From: an uncultured Chromatiaceae bacterium
GTDB taxonomy: Bacteria > Pseudomonadota > Gammaproteobacteria > Enterobacterales > Alteromonadaceae
Direction: 5' to 3'
Length of the DNA: 7,686 nt
NCBI GenBank assembly: GCA_946482325.1
Contig: CAMLRA010000181.1
Coordinates: 1-7,686 of the forward strand
The notes under the pieces: generated by a model
The model's input: the letters and a program-made list of their open reading frames with translations, nothing else
Database searches by the model: none
What the model was told of the DNA's origin: nothing
In this document: in pieces, positions 1-6,323 of the stretch
Position numbering within the stretch: the stretch's first letter is position 1
How the letters are laid out: each line of letters opens with the position of its first letter
Position numbers and translations under genes: made by a program

Positions 1-177
1 GAAGAAGTCACATACAAAATCGTTGGTGATGACGAAGCAGATATTAAAAACAATCTGATTTCGGTGAATTCGCCAATTGCCCGTGGTCTGATTGGCAAAA
101 GTCAGGACGATGTGGTGAATATCACTACGCCTGCTGGTGTGGTGGAGTTTGAAATCACTGACGTGCAATACGTCTGA
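1..177 (+). CDS. greA: Transcript cleavage factor GreA, C-terminal part (5' end outside window)
   Basis: This is the 3' end of greA: 58 codons read in frame 1 from the first base to a TGA at 175-177. GreA binds the RNA polymerase secondary channel and stimulates cleavage of the 3' end of backtracked RNA, rescuing stalled complexes. The visible part is the C-terminal FKBP-like globular domain that docks on RNA polymerase. The stretches [23 protein letters not shown] and [10 protein letters not shown] match the E. coli GreA C-terminus almost residue for residue. The N-terminal coiled coil, with its acidic catalytic tip, lies upstream and is not seen. The stop is followed directly by a terminator, so the gene ends its transcription unit here. 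Identification is firm; the length cannot be judged. Confidence 0.96.
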   Translation, partial: EEVTYKIVGDDEADIKNNLISVNSPIARGLIGKSQDDVVNITTPAGVVEFEITDVQYV

Positions 178-205
178 ATAAGACTTTAGTCTTAAAATGA
201 CATGA

Positions 206-227
206 AAAAGCGGCTTCGGCCGCTTTT
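206..227 (+). terminator. Rho-independent terminator of greA
   Basis: A perfect 9-bp stem (206-214 with 219-227) closes on a TTCG tetraloop and ends in TTTT followed by GTTGTTT. It starts 28 bases after the greA stop. The A-rich 5' flank gives it some potential on the other strand too. A smaller hairpin, AAGAC-TTTA-GTCTT, lies just upstream at 180-193 and may be part of the 3' end of the greA mRNA. Confidence 0.9.
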
Positions 228-241
228 GTTGTTTCTATCAG

Positions 242-273
242 ATCTGACTGTGGTTTAATAACATCAGTCAGAT
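242..273. repeat. Perfect 9-bp inverted repeat around a candidate -10 element (operator candidate)
   Basis: ATCTGACTG (242-250) is perfectly inverted as CAGTCAGAT (265-273) with a 14-base spacer. The spacer contains TTTAAT at 254-259, preceded by TGG at 251-253, which resembles an extended -10 promoter. An inverted repeat flanking a -10 box is a typical operator layout, but no regulator can be named. The 8-bp repeat at 261-290 overlaps it, so RNA or cruciform forms of the two would exclude each other. Confidence 0.5.
251..259 (+). promoter_or_regulatory. Candidate extended -10 promoter for the 306-734 gene
   Basis: TGG-TTTAAT at 251-259 has the TGn extension and five of six -10 matches. The best -35 candidate, TTGTTT at 229-234, is 19 bases away, longer than ideal. 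Transcription would start near 266, about 40 bases before the ATG. The greA terminator lies directly upstream, so a separate promoter is expected here, but the assignment is tentative. Confidence 0.4.
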
Positions 274-290
274 GCTACAACTACTGATGT
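261..290 (+). repeat. Second inverted repeat overlapping the first, just upstream of the ribosome binding site
   Basis: ACATCAGT (261-268) is the exact reverse complement of ACTGATGT (283-290). The loop is 14 bases and the right arm ends four bases before the CGGAG Shine-Dalgarno sequence (295-299) of the gene at 306. Its left arm shares 265-268 with the right arm of the 242-273 repeat. In an RNA reading through from greA the two stems could not both form. Whether this matters biologically is inference. Confidence 0.45.
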
Positions 291-305
291 CAATCGGAGC
301 CTCAG

Positions 306-734
306 ATGAGAAGTAATCATCCCGCGTTTGAATTGTTACTGGAAGATCAGACTCTGTGGGTGCGGGCCCTTGGTGTGTGGACTCTTCGCGATGTTGATGA
401 TTATGTCCGCGCATTTCGCGAGCTGGTGGCACCGATCATTGGTAAGCCATGGGCACTGGTGTTGGATGTCCGGCAGTGGCAGGCAAGCCCGGCTGAAATT
501 TTTGCCGCCGCGCTGGATAACAGCGAGTGGTGTCTGGCGCATCAACTGGCCCACGTGATTGCGCTGGTGCCAGCTGATCATCTGGTTGGTTGGCAGTTTG
601 TTAAAGCAACCTCGGTAGACGTCCCGGGTCCGTTGGTCCGTCAGCGCGCGGGGAATGATGAAGAGGCCCGGCAGAATTTGCTGGTTGCCGGTTTTATTCA
701 GCCAGCCAAGCCAGCAGCGATTTCAAAGACATAA
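306..734 (+). CDS. Uncharacterised 142-residue protein, possibly STAS/SpoIIAA-like fold
   Basis: I do not recognise this gene with certainty. The ATG at 306 is preceded by CGGAG (295-299) at six bases, and coding continues to TAA at 732-734. The protein is soluble, with no signal peptide or membrane segment. The pattern suggests alternating strands and helices: two short strands around residues 7-25, a helix rich in acidic residues (about 27-40), a hydrophobic strand ALVLDV (about 50-55), a helix, a strand HVIALVPA (about 83-90), and a final helix with EEARQNL near 119-125. This resembles the SpoIIAA-like/STAS-type alpha/beta layout, often with an EAR-x-x-L motif near the C-terminus, but no phosphorylatable serine is evident. 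It stands alone between the greA terminator and its own terminator, convergent with yhbY. The gene looks intact; the function is unknown and the fold assignment is inference. Confidence 0.75.
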   Translation: MRSNHPAFELLLEDQTLWVRALGVWTLRDVDDYVRAFRELVAPIIGKPWALVLDVRQWQASPAEIFAAALDNSEWCLAHQLAHVIALVPADHLVGWQFVKATSVDVPGPLVRQRAGNDEEARQNLLVAGFIQPAKPAAISKT

Positions 735-757
735 AAAAACCGCCTGGAGCGGTTTTT
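735..757 (+). terminator. Terminator of the 306-734 gene (repeat copy 1)
   Basis: AAAAACCGC (735-743), loop CTGGA, GCGGTTTTT (749-757) form a perfect 9-bp stem immediately after the stop codon, with a T-run built into the 3' arm. The A-run on the left gives it a matching U-tail on the minus strand, so it could act in both directions. Confidence 0.85.
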
Positions 758-810
758 AACAACGCATAGCGTTGGCCTTCAAAGGTGAGCACCACGGATG
801 GTAGCGAATA

Positions 811-833
811 AAAAAACGCCTGGAGCGGTTTTT
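811..833. terminator. Degenerate terminator hairpin (repeat copy 2)
   Basis: This hairpin is the same as the one at 735-757 except that one C of the left arm is missing. The G:C part of the stem shrinks to three pairs (817-819 with 825-827), and G828 must bulge out before the A:T pairs. It is probably weaker than its neighbours. Confidence 0.5.
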
Positions 834-886
834 AACAACGCAAAGCGTTGGCCTTCAAAGGTGAGCACCACGGATGGTAGCGAATA

Positions 887-911
887 AAAAAACCGCCTGG
901 AGCGGTTTTTT
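887..911. terminator. Bidirectional terminator between the 306-734 gene and yhbY (repeat copy 3)
   Basis: A 10-bp stem AAAAAACCGC (887-896) pairs with GCGGTTTTTT (902-911) around loop CTGGA. Read on the minus strand it gives a seven-U tail, so it suits yhbY transcripts arriving from the right as well as transcripts from the left. Confidence 0.8.
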
Positions 912-926
912 AAATTTCCTGTACTC

Positions 927-950
927 AAACAACAGAGTCATCTGCTGTTT
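927..950 (-). terminator. Hairpin just downstream of yhbY, probable 3' end structure
   Basis: On the minus strand AAACAGCAG and CTGTTGTTT form nine pairs with one G-U and a 6-base loop. The structure begins 12 bases after the yhbY stop. It lacks a long U-run beyond its own arm, so termination probably relies mainly on the 887-911 hairpin downstream. Confidence 0.4.
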
Positions 951-962
951 GTGCTGACGAAA

Positions 963-1259
963 TCAGCTACGTGGCAGTTGCAGCTTTTTGTCTTTTGCAG
1001 CACGGTACAGCACCAGAATGTGGCCAATCACCTGCACTTTTTCAGCTTTGGCTTCACGTACAATGGCGTCCATGACAGCCAGTTTCTCTTCGCGGTCAAT
1101 ACTCGGCACTTTGACCTTAATCAGTTCGTGGTGCTCCAGAGCCAGATCAACTTCGGCCATCACGCCTTCAGTCAGACCATTGCCACCGAGCAGGATCACC
1201 GGCTTTAATTCGTGGGCTTTGGCTTTTAAAAATTGTTTTTGCTTGTTTGTAAGACTCAT
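963..1259 (-). CDS. yhbY: CRM-domain RNA-binding protein YhbY, ribosome assembly
   Basis: This 98-residue protein is a single CRM (chloroplast RNA splicing and ribosome maturation) domain, about the length of E. coli YhbY (97). The CRM GxxG loop is visible as GGNG at residues 25-28, followed by LTEGV and the conserved HHELIKVK segment near 43-50. VQVIG and LVLYR mark the last strands. In E. coli YhbY associates with pre-50S particles and is linked to large-subunit maturation. I chose the ATG at 1259-1257 because the protein then begins MSLTNKQKQ, matching family starts; an upstream in-frame ATG would add 23 residues without homology. The Shine-Dalgarno sequence is weak. It is divergent from rlmE across 83 bp; rlmE also acts on the 50S subunit, which fits functional pairing. 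Confidence 0.95.
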   Translation of the reverse strand: MSLTNKQKQFLKAKAHELKPVILLGGNGLTEGVMAEVDLALEHHELIKVKVPSIDREEKLAVMDAIVREAKAEKVQVIGHILVLYRAAKDKKLQLPRS

Positions 1260-1298
1260 AAAATAGATTTTTCCGTGTGGAAAGCTTGAAATAGCGTC

Positions 1299-1328
1299 AT
1301 TGTACCGCCATCTTGCAGGGAAGACCAA
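1299..1328 (-). promoter_or_regulatory. Candidate sigma-70 promoter for yhbY
   Basis: On the minus strand TTGGTC (1328-1323) and TACAAT (1304-1299, five of six -10 matches) are separated by 18 bases. The start would fall near 1292, leaving about a 30-base leader. The -35 matches only three of six positions, so this is tentative. No equally good box for rlmE is seen on the plus strand in this gap; TTGAAA at 1286-1291 is a -35 candidate with a poor -10. Confidence 0.45.
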
Positions 1329-1342
1329 TTAAGAGTGTTTCC

Positions 1343-1972
1343 ATGACAAAGAAAAAGCGCTCGGCCAGTTCCAGCCGCTGGCTGCAGGAACATGTGTCCG
1401 ACCCTTTTGTGCACAAGGCACAAAAATTAGGCTTGCGCTCCCGTGCTTCTTTTAAGCTCGAAGAGATCCAGCAAAAAGATAAATTGATCAAACCTGGCAT
1501 GACAGTCGTAGATTTGGGCTCAGCCCCCGGCAGTTGGTCGCAGTTGGCGGCAGAACTGGTGGGGCAGGACGGCATGGTCATCGCATGCGATATTTTACCG
1601 ATGGACCCGCTTGCCGGTGTGGCGTTTTTACAGGGCGATTTTCGCGAAGACGCTGTGCTGGAAGCCTTATTGACCCGCATAGACGGTCGCAATGTCGATG
1701 TTGTGTTATCCGACATGGCGCCGAATATGAGTGGCAATGCTACAGTCGACCAGAGCAGAAGTATGTATCTGGTCGAACTGGCGCTGGATATGTGTAACAA
1801 AGTACTGAAGAAAAACGGTAGTTTTGTCGTCAAAGTGTTCCATGGCGAGGGCTTCGAAACCTTTGTCCAGCAGGTTCGGGACGTATTTACCAATGTACGG
1901 ATCCGCAAACCCGATTCGTCCCGCGCCCGTTCCAGCGAGACATATATCGTGGCGACTGGTTTCAAACTCTAG
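1343..1972 (+). CDS. rlmE: 23S rRNA (uridine-2552-2'-O)-methyltransferase RlmE (FtsJ/RrmJ)
   Basis: RlmE uses S-adenosylmethionine to methylate the 2'-OH of U2552 in the A-loop of 23S rRNA, a late step in 50S assembly. The protein is 209 residues, the same as E. coli RlmE. The catalytic set is intact at the same numbers: K38, D83, D124, K164 and E199. The SAM-binding motif [13 protein letters not shown] spans about 55-67, and SDMAPNMSG is at 123-131. The basic, serine-rich N-terminus ([11 protein letters not shown]) is typical. I chose the ATG at 1343, preceded by AAGAG at seven bases, over an in-frame ATG ten codons upstream that adds non-homologous residues. ftsH follows after 44 bases with no terminator, so the two are likely cotranscribed, as in E. 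coli. Confidence 0.97.
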   Translation: MTKKKRSASSSRWLQEHVSDPFVHKAQKLGLRSRASFKLEEIQQKDKLIKPGMTVVDLGSAPGSWSQLAAELVGQDGMVIACDILPMDPLAGVAFLQGDFREDAVLEALLTRIDGRNVDVVLSDMAPNMSGNATVDQSRSMYLVELALDMCNKVLKKNGSFVVKVFHGEGFETFVQQVRDVFTNVRIRKPDSSRARSSETYIVATGFKL

Positions 1973-2002
1973 TAAAGTAGCAACAGAAGCAATTCTGGTA
2001 AC

Positions 2003-2019
2003 AAGAGGTTATTTCCTTG
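2003..2019 (+). promoter_or_regulatory. Ribosome binding site that selects a UUG start for ftsH
   Basis: AAGAGG at 2003-2008 is eight bases from TTG (2017-2019), an ideal distance, but 17 bases from the in-frame ATG at 2026. The spacing therefore favours UUG initiation. The resulting N-terminus MSDMAKNL matches the one obtained from the corresponding UUG in E. coli. Confidence 0.75.
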
Positions 2020-3945
2020 AGCGACATGGCAAAGAATCTGATGGTATGGCTGGTGATAGCAGTCGTATTGATGACGATGTTCAACAGCTTCAGTCCGGCC
2101 GACCGGTCTGATCGCAGCACCAGTTACACCCAGTTCATCAATGATGTGAACCAGGGGCAAATCCGCGAAGTTCAGGTGGACCGCGGCGGCGTGGTGCGGG
2201 CAGTCCGTAAAGACGGCCAGCGAATCGAAACAACAATCCCTGGCGGTTATGATGAAAAACTGCTGGACGATCTGATCAAAAACAACGTGGATTCAACTGG
2301 TGTGAAACCGGAAGAAACCAGTTTGTTAGGTCAGATTTTTATTTCCTGGTTCCCAATGCTGCTGTTGATTGGTGTGTGGATTTTCTTCATGCGCCAGATG
2401 CAGGGCGGTGGTGGCAAAGGCGCGATGTCTTTTGGTAAGAGCCGTGCCCGCCTGATGGGTGAAGACCAGATTAAGACGACCTTTGCGGACGTTGCCGGTT
2501 GTGATGAAGCCAAAGAAGAAGTGACGGAACTGGTTGATTATCTGAAAGACCCGTCACGTTTCCAGAAACTCGGCGGCCGTATCCCGAAAGGCGTACTGAT
2601 GGTAGGTCCACCGGGCACAGGTAAAACATTGCTTGCAAAAGCAATTGCTGGCGAAGCCAAAGTACCGTTTTTCACCATTTCCGGTTCTGATTTTGTCGAG
2701 ATGTTTGTTGGTGTCGGTGCCAGCCGTGTGCGTGATATGTTCGAGCAGGCCAAAAAGGCTGCTCCATGTATCATCTTCATCGACGAGATTGATGCGGTTG
2801 GTCGTCAGCGTGGTGCAGGTCTTGGCGGTGGTCATGACGAACGCGAGCAAACGTTGAACCAAATGCTGGTGGAAATGGATGGTTTCGATGGCAACGAAGG
2901 TATTATTGTTATCGCAGCCACCAACAGACCAGACGTGCTGGACCCGGCATTATTGCGTCCGGGCCGTTTTGACCGTCAGGTCGTGGTGGGTTTACCGGAT
3001 GTCCGTGGCCGTGAACAAATTCTGAAAGTGCATATGCGCAAAGTCCCATTGGGCGATGGTGTAGATGCATCATTAATCGCTCGCGGTACGCCCGGTTTCT
3101 CTGGCGCTGATTTGGCGAACCTTGTCAACGAAGCAGCGTTGTTTGCAGCTCGTAATGGTCGCCGCGTGGTGTCGATGGATGAGTTTGAAAAAGCCAAAGA
3201 CAAAATTCTGATGGGCACAGAGCGCCGCTCTATGGTCATGACAGAGAAAGAAAAAGAAATGACGGCGTACCATGAAGCCGGCCATGCTATCGTCGGTCGT
3301 CTGGTACCGGAACATGACCCGGTATACAAAGTGAGTATTATTCCACGCGGCCGTGCGCTGGGTGTAACCATGTATTTGCCGGAGCAGGACCGCCACAGCC
3401 ATTCCAAACGTTTCCTGGAAAGTATGATCAGTTCTTTGTTTGGTGGCCGGATTGCAGAGGAACTGATTTATGGTTCTGAAGCAGTCAGCACCGGTGCCTC
3501 CAATGACATCGAACGCGCAACTAATCTGGCGCGTAAGATGGTCACACAGTGGGGTTTCTCAGAAAAGCTGGGGCCATTGCTGTATGCCGAAGAAGAAGGC
3601 GAAGTGTTCCTTGGTCGTTCTGTTACCAAAAACAAGCACATGTCGGAAGATACTGTAAAGCTGATTGACCAGGAGATCCGCGAGTTTATCGACCGCAATT
3701 ATGTGCGGGCGAAACAGCTGATTGAAGAGAACATGGATATATTGCATGCGATGAAAGATTGTCTGATGCAATATGAGACCATCGATGCAAAACAAATTGA
3801 TGATTTGATGGCCCGGCGAGAAGTTCGTCCACCAGAACATTGGGAGCCGAAGGATAAAAAGCCTGAAGCACCAGGTTCAGGTGGCACAGCTGCGACATCT
3901 TCAGCAACCGCTGACGTAACCCCCAGCGAAAGCCACAGTAGTTAA
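2017..3945 (+). CDS. ftsH: ATP-dependent membrane zinc protease FtsH
   Basis: FtsH is a hexameric inner-membrane AAA+ protease. It degrades unassembled membrane proteins and, in E. coli, regulators such as LpxC and sigma-32. The 642 residues show all parts in order. Membrane segment 1 is at about 8-23 and a periplasmic domain at about 25-105. Membrane segment 2 is at about 107-125, followed by a glycine-rich linker. The AAA+ module has Walker A GPPGTGKT (197-204), pore loop FVG (230-232), Walker B IIFIDE (252-257) and arginine fingers in RPGRFDR (314-320). The zinc site is HEAGH (419-423) with third ligand D497. The C-terminal tail (about 610-642) is low-complexity, rich in Pro, Ser, Thr and Ala, as is usual and variable in the family. 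It probably shares a transcript with rlmE and ends at a strong terminator. Starting at the ATG at 2026 would give 639 residues. Confidence 0.98.
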   Translation: MSDMAKNLMVWLVIAVVLMTMFNSFSPADRSDRSTSYTQFINDVNQGQIREVQVDRGGVVRAVRKDGQRIETTIPGGYDEKLLDDLIKNNVDSTGVKPEETSLLGQIFISWFPMLLLIGVWIFFMRQMQGGGGKGAMSFGKSRARLMGEDQIKTTFADVAGCDEAKEEVTELVDYLKDPSRFQKLGGRIPKGVLMVGPPGTGKTLLAKAIAGEAKVPFFTISGSDFVEMFVGVGASRVRDMFEQAKKAAPCIIFIDEIDAVGRQRGAGLGGGHDEREQTLNQMLVEMDGFDGNEGIIVIAATNRPDVLDPALLRPGRFDRQVVVGLPDVRGREQILKVHMRKVPLGDGVDASLIARGTPGFSGADLANLVNEAALFAARNGRRVVSMDEFEKAKDKILMGTERRSMVMTEKEKEMTAYHEAGHAIVGRLVPEHDPVYKVSIIPRGRALGVTMYLPEQDRHSHSKRFLESMISSLFGGRIAEELIYGSEAVSTGASNDIERATNLARKMVTQWGFSEKLGPLLYAEEEGEVFLGRSVTKNKHMSEDTVKLIDQEIREFIDRNYVRAKQLIEENMDILHAMKDCLMQYETIDAKQIDDLMARREVRPPEHWEPKDKKPEAPGSGGTAATSSATADVTPSESHSS

Positions 3946-3961
3946 TTCTGGTTTATCAATT

Positions 3962-3985
3962 AAAACCCCGGCTCGCCGGGGTTTT
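3962..3985 (+). terminator. Rho-independent terminator after ftsH, directly ahead of folP
   Basis: AAAACCCCGGC (3962-3972) and GCCGGGGTTTT (3975-3985) form at least ten pairs, seven or more of them in the G:C core region, with a CTCG loop. The stem ends in TTTTCTGTTT. It starts 16 bases after the ftsH stop. The folP Shine-Dalgarno (3992-3995) begins only seven bases after the stem. Confidence 0.88.
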
Positions 3986-4000
3986 CTGTTTGGAGTCCTG

Positions 4001-4843
4001 ATGGAATTGTTATTACCCCGCCAGCGTCGGTTGGACTTGCGCCAGACCAGGCTGATGGCGATTTTAAATGTCACCCCTGATTCGTTTTCCGATGGCGGCC
4101 GCTTTACCGGTGAACAAGCTTGTTTAACGCGGGTCAGCGAATTGGTTGCCGCTGGCGCCGAAATCATTGATATTGGCGGAGAGTCGACCCGCCCGGGAGC
4201 TGCTGACGTGACGTTGGACGACGAGTTACAGCGGGTGATCCCGGTACTGAGTACAATCCGGCGCAAATTTCCCGACCTGGTGATTTCGGTCGATACCAGC
4301 AAAGCCGAAGTGATGCGGCAGGCGGCGCTTGCCGGCGCTGATGTTCTCAACGATGTGCGCGCTTTGCAGGAAGACGGTGCGCTCGACGTGGCGGTAGCCA
4401 GCCAATTGCCGGTTTGTCTGATGCACATGCAAGGGCAGCCGCGGTCGATGCAGCATCAGCCGGTTTATCAGGATGTTGTCAGTGAAGTCCTGCAATGGTT
4501 AATCACGCGTGCTCAGCAATGTCAGCAAGCTGGCATCCCGGCGTCGCAAATTATCCTGGACCCGGGTTTTGGTTTTGGTAAAAGCCTGAGTCACAATTAT
4601 CAGTTGCTGGCAGCGATGCCTGAATTTGTACGTAGCGGCTATGCAGTCCTGGCCGGAATGTCACGTAAGTCTATGATCGGTCAGTTACTTCAGCGAGACG
4701 TTTCAGAACGTTTGGCAGGCAGTATTGCCTGTGCCACAATAGCCGCCATGCAAGGGGCACAGATTGTTCGTGTCCATGATGTCAAAGAAACGGCAGATGC
4801 TTTAGCTATTGTTGCCGCGACCAAATCTGGAGTAATTCAATGA
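4001..4843 (+). CDS. folP: Dihydropteroate synthase FolP
   Basis: FolP condenses 6-hydroxymethyl-dihydropterin pyrophosphate with p-aminobenzoate to dihydropteroate in folate synthesis; it is the target of sulfonamides. The 280 residues (E. coli 282) form a TIM barrel. Visible active-site elements are [13 protein letters not shown] (21-33, N23), GGESTRPGA (59-67), SVDTSK with D98 (96-101), N117, DPGFGFGK with D187 (187-194), MSRKS with K223 (220-224), and RVHD with R257 and H259. F29 and P65, which correspond to E. coli resistance positions 28 and 64, are the usual sensitive-type residues. The ATG at 4001 has GGAG at 3992-3995. The stop overlaps the glmM start as ATGA, implying translational coupling. 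Confidence 0.97.
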   Translation: MELLLPRQRRLDLRQTRLMAILNVTPDSFSDGGRFTGEQACLTRVSELVAAGAEIIDIGGESTRPGAADVTLDDELQRVIPVLSTIRRKFPDLVISVDTSKAEVMRQAALAGADVLNDVRALQEDGALDVAVASQLPVCLMHMQGQPRSMQHQPVYQDVVSEVLQWLITRAQQCQQAGIPASQIILDPGFGFGKSLSHNYQLLAAMPEFVRSGYAVLAGMSRKSMIGQLLQRDVSERLAGSIACATIAAMQGAQIVRVHDVKETADALAIVAATKSGVIQ

Positions 4844-6174
4844 GCAGGAAGTTTTTTGGAACTGATGGTGTACGTGGCCGGGTTGGCGAGTTTCCAATCA
4901 CACCGGAATTTGCAATGAAATTAGGCTGGGCTGCCGGCCGGGTATTGTCGCAGCGCGGCACACGTAAAGTATTGATTGGCAAAGACACCCGTATTTCCGG
5001 TTATTTGCTGGAGACAGCGTTAGAAGCCGGTTTAATTTCTGCGGGTATTGATGTCCGGTTATTAGGCCCGATGCCAACACCGGCAGTGTCATATCTGACC
5101 CACACTTTCCGCGCTGAAGCCGGTATTGTGATTAGTGCGTCGCACAACCCATATTACGATAACGGCATTAAGTTCTTCTCTGGTGACGGCAGTAAACTGG
5201 CCGACGACATTGAACTTGCCATCGAAGCCGAGCTGGAACAACCAATGGTGTGTGAACCGTCTGAAAAGCTCGGTAAAGCGCAGCGTATCGACGATGCTTC
5301 AGGTCGTTATATCGAATTTTGTAAAAGCCACCTGCCAAATCATATGTCATTGAGCGGCTATAAAATTGTGCTGGATTGCGCCAATGGCGCGACGTACCAC
5401 ATCGCACCGAACGTCTTCCGTGAATTAGGTGCAGAAGTGCACACTATCGCTTGTACACCGAATGGTTTGAATATTAATGAAAAGTGTGGTGCAACGCACA
5501 CTGACGATCTACAAAAAGCCGTGGTGGAACTGGGCGCTGACCTCGGCATTGCGTATGACGGCGATGGTGACCGGGTGATGATGGTGGATCATTTAGGCCG
5601 CCAAATTGATGGCGACGAAATTATTTATATGATCGCCCGCTCTGCCAAACAACGCGGTCGGCTGACCGGTGGTGTGGTAGGGACTTTGATGAGCAATATG
5701 GGCCTGGAGTTAGCACTGGCTGAGCTTGGCATTCCGTTTGCCCGCAGTAAAGTCGGTGACCGGTATGTCATGGAATTGCTGCAGGAAAAAGGCTGGCGTA
5801 TCGGAGGTGAAAACTCTGGCCATGTCATCAACCTGGACCATACCGGCACCGGTGATGGCATAGTCGCATCATTGCAGGTCCTGGCTGCAATGATGGATAC
5901 CAGCCTGAGTCTGGCCGAATTGAGTCATGGAATGACCAAATTGCCACAGGTGCTGGTCAATGTGAAGTTTGAAAAAGGTTCGGCACCGCTGGATAACATG
6001 CACGTCAAAGAAGTAATCGCTCAGGTTGAAGCCGAATTACACGGACAGGGGCGGGTGCTCATCCGTAAATCTGGCACTGAGCCTCTTATTCGTGTAATGG
6101 TAGAAGGAAGAGAACAGACTCAGGTACAGGAATATGCGGAGCGAATTGCGGCAGCAGTAAAACTGGCCAGTTAA
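4840..6174 (+). CDS. glmM: Phosphoglucosamine mutase GlmM
   Basis: GlmM interconverts glucosamine-6-phosphate and glucosamine-1-phosphate, feeding UDP-N-acetylglucosamine for peptidoglycan and lipopolysaccharide. It belongs to the alpha-D-phosphohexomutase family, with four domains, and acts in the cytoplasm. The 444 residues (E. coli 445) carry every signature. These are FGTDGVRG (6-13), the phosphoserine loop SASHNP with catalytic S101 (99-104), the magnesium loop DGDGDR with D240, D242 and D244, the sugar-binding GGENSGH (322-328), and the phosphate-binding [10 protein letters not shown] (409-418). GGAG at 4829-4832, seven bases from the ATG, lies inside the folP reading frame. The start overlaps the folP stop by four bases, so the two are one transcription unit. 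A structured gap with a probable terminator follows. Confidence 0.98.
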   Translation: MSRKFFGTDGVRGRVGEFPITPEFAMKLGWAAGRVLSQRGTRKVLIGKDTRISGYLLETALEAGLISAGIDVRLLGPMPTPAVSYLTHTFRAEAGIVISASHNPYYDNGIKFFSGDGSKLADDIELAIEAELEQPMVCEPSEKLGKAQRIDDASGRYIEFCKSHLPNHMSLSGYKIVLDCANGATYHIAPNVFRELGAEVHTIACTPNGLNINEKCGATHTDDLQKAVVELGADLGIAYDGDGDRVMMVDHLGRQIDGDEIIYMIARSAKQRGRLTGGVVGTLMSNMGLELALAELGIPFARSKVGDRYVMELLQEKGWRIGGENSGHVINLDHTGTGDGIVASLQVLAAMMDTSLSLAELSHGMTKLPQVLVNVKFEKGSAPLDNMHVKEVIAQVEAELHGQGRVLIRKSGTEPLIRVMVEGREQTQVQEYAERIAAAVKLAS

Positions 6175-6187
6175 TGGCGGAGCGGTT

Positions 6188-6225
6188 TCAGCGCAATTTT
6201 ATCTGTGCTGATGCGCTGATAAAAT
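6188..6225 (+). repeat. Interleaved inverted repeats downstream of glmM
   Basis: TCAGCGCA (6188-6195) pairs with TGCGCTGA (6212-6219). ATTTTATC (6196-6203) pairs with GATAAAAT (6218-6225). The arms occur in the order 1-2-1'-2' and the two stems share 6218-6219. The connecting loops at the arm junctions are zero bases long, so a simultaneous pseudoknot is sterically unlikely. Mutually exclusive hairpins are the better reading. GCTGAT is also directly repeated at 6207-6212 and 6215-6220. Confidence 0.5.
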
Positions 6226-6265
6226 GAGCCGGAAAGAATCTCTGCACAGGTTTTTTTCGGCTTTT
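6226..6265 (+). terminator. Probable terminator of the folP-glmM unit
   Basis: Bases 6226-6238 can pair with 6251-6263 over 13 continuous pairs, including three G-U, around a 12-base loop. The core is GAGCCG with CGGCTT, and the 3' arm carries seven Ts; TTTTGCTTG spans the end. The G:C core is only four pairs and the T tail is short, so termination may be partial and tpiA may receive read-through. Confidence 0.55.
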
Positions 6266-6267
6266 GC

Positions 6268-6296
6268 TTGTCTGCAGGGGCGATGTTCGTTAAGAT
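6268..6296 (+). promoter_or_regulatory. Candidate sigma-70 promoter for tpiA-secG
   Basis: TTGTCT (6268-6273) and TAAGAT (6291-6296) are spaced 17 bases apart, each matching four of six consensus positions. The predicted start is near 6303, about 20 bases before the ATG. It sits just after the glmM terminator-like hairpin, where a promoter would be expected. Confidence 0.4.
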
Positions 6297-6323
6297 CGCG
6301 CCGGCTGAAACAGGGGAGTCCGC

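Larger units (their letters stand above)
733..912. repeat. Tandem 76-77 bp terminator cassette: two full copies plus a third partial
   Basis: Copy 1 is 733-809 (77 bp), copy 2 is 810-885 (76 bp), and copy 3 stops after its first 25 bases (886-910). Copies 1 and 2 differ by one missing C in the first stem of copy 2 and one T-to-A change at 767 versus 843. Each full unit holds three structures in order. First is the GCGG/CCGC terminator-like hairpin. Second is CAACGC-3 nt-GCGTTG (760-774 and 836-850). Third is an imperfect GCACC...GGTaGC hairpin (789-805 and the equivalent in copy 2). The array begins at the stop codon of the 306-734 gene and ends before the 3' side of yhbY. Near-identity points to recent duplication. 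Confidence 0.9.

Noticed and set aside
785..811. Eight-codon GTG...TAA frame repeated in both cassette copies (also 861-887)
   Set aside because: It has no proper Shine-Dalgarno and is too short to judge. Its recurrence simply reflects the DNA duplication.
733..912. CRISPR array or integron attC-like repeats
   Set aside because: The units are directly adjacent with no unique spacers, the repeats are 76-77 bp, and no cas or integrase gene is present.
963..1328. Longer yhbY with a 23-residue N-terminal extension
   Set aside because: The extension has no similarity to the family and covers the candidate promoter region. The internal ATG at 1259 gives the expected protein.
1297..1965. Long open frame of 222 codons on the minus strand opposite rlmE
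   Set aside because: It lies fully antisense to rlmE, whose catalytic residues are all intact. Its composition (many Ser, Thr, Cys and Arg) is typical of a shadow frame.
3901..4428. Open frame of 175 codons on the minus strand across the ftsH end and folP
   Set aside because: It is antisense to conserved folP motifs, spans the ftsH terminator, and shows no recognisable domain.
4001..4843. Sulfonamide-resistant FolP variant
   Set aside because: The key positions F29 and P65 are the usual residues, and no insertion is seen next to the sulfonamide-binding motifs.
6188..6225. H-type pseudoknot in the glmM 3' region
   Set aside because: The loops at the arm junctions would be zero bases, so both full stems cannot easily form together; alternative hairpins are more likely.
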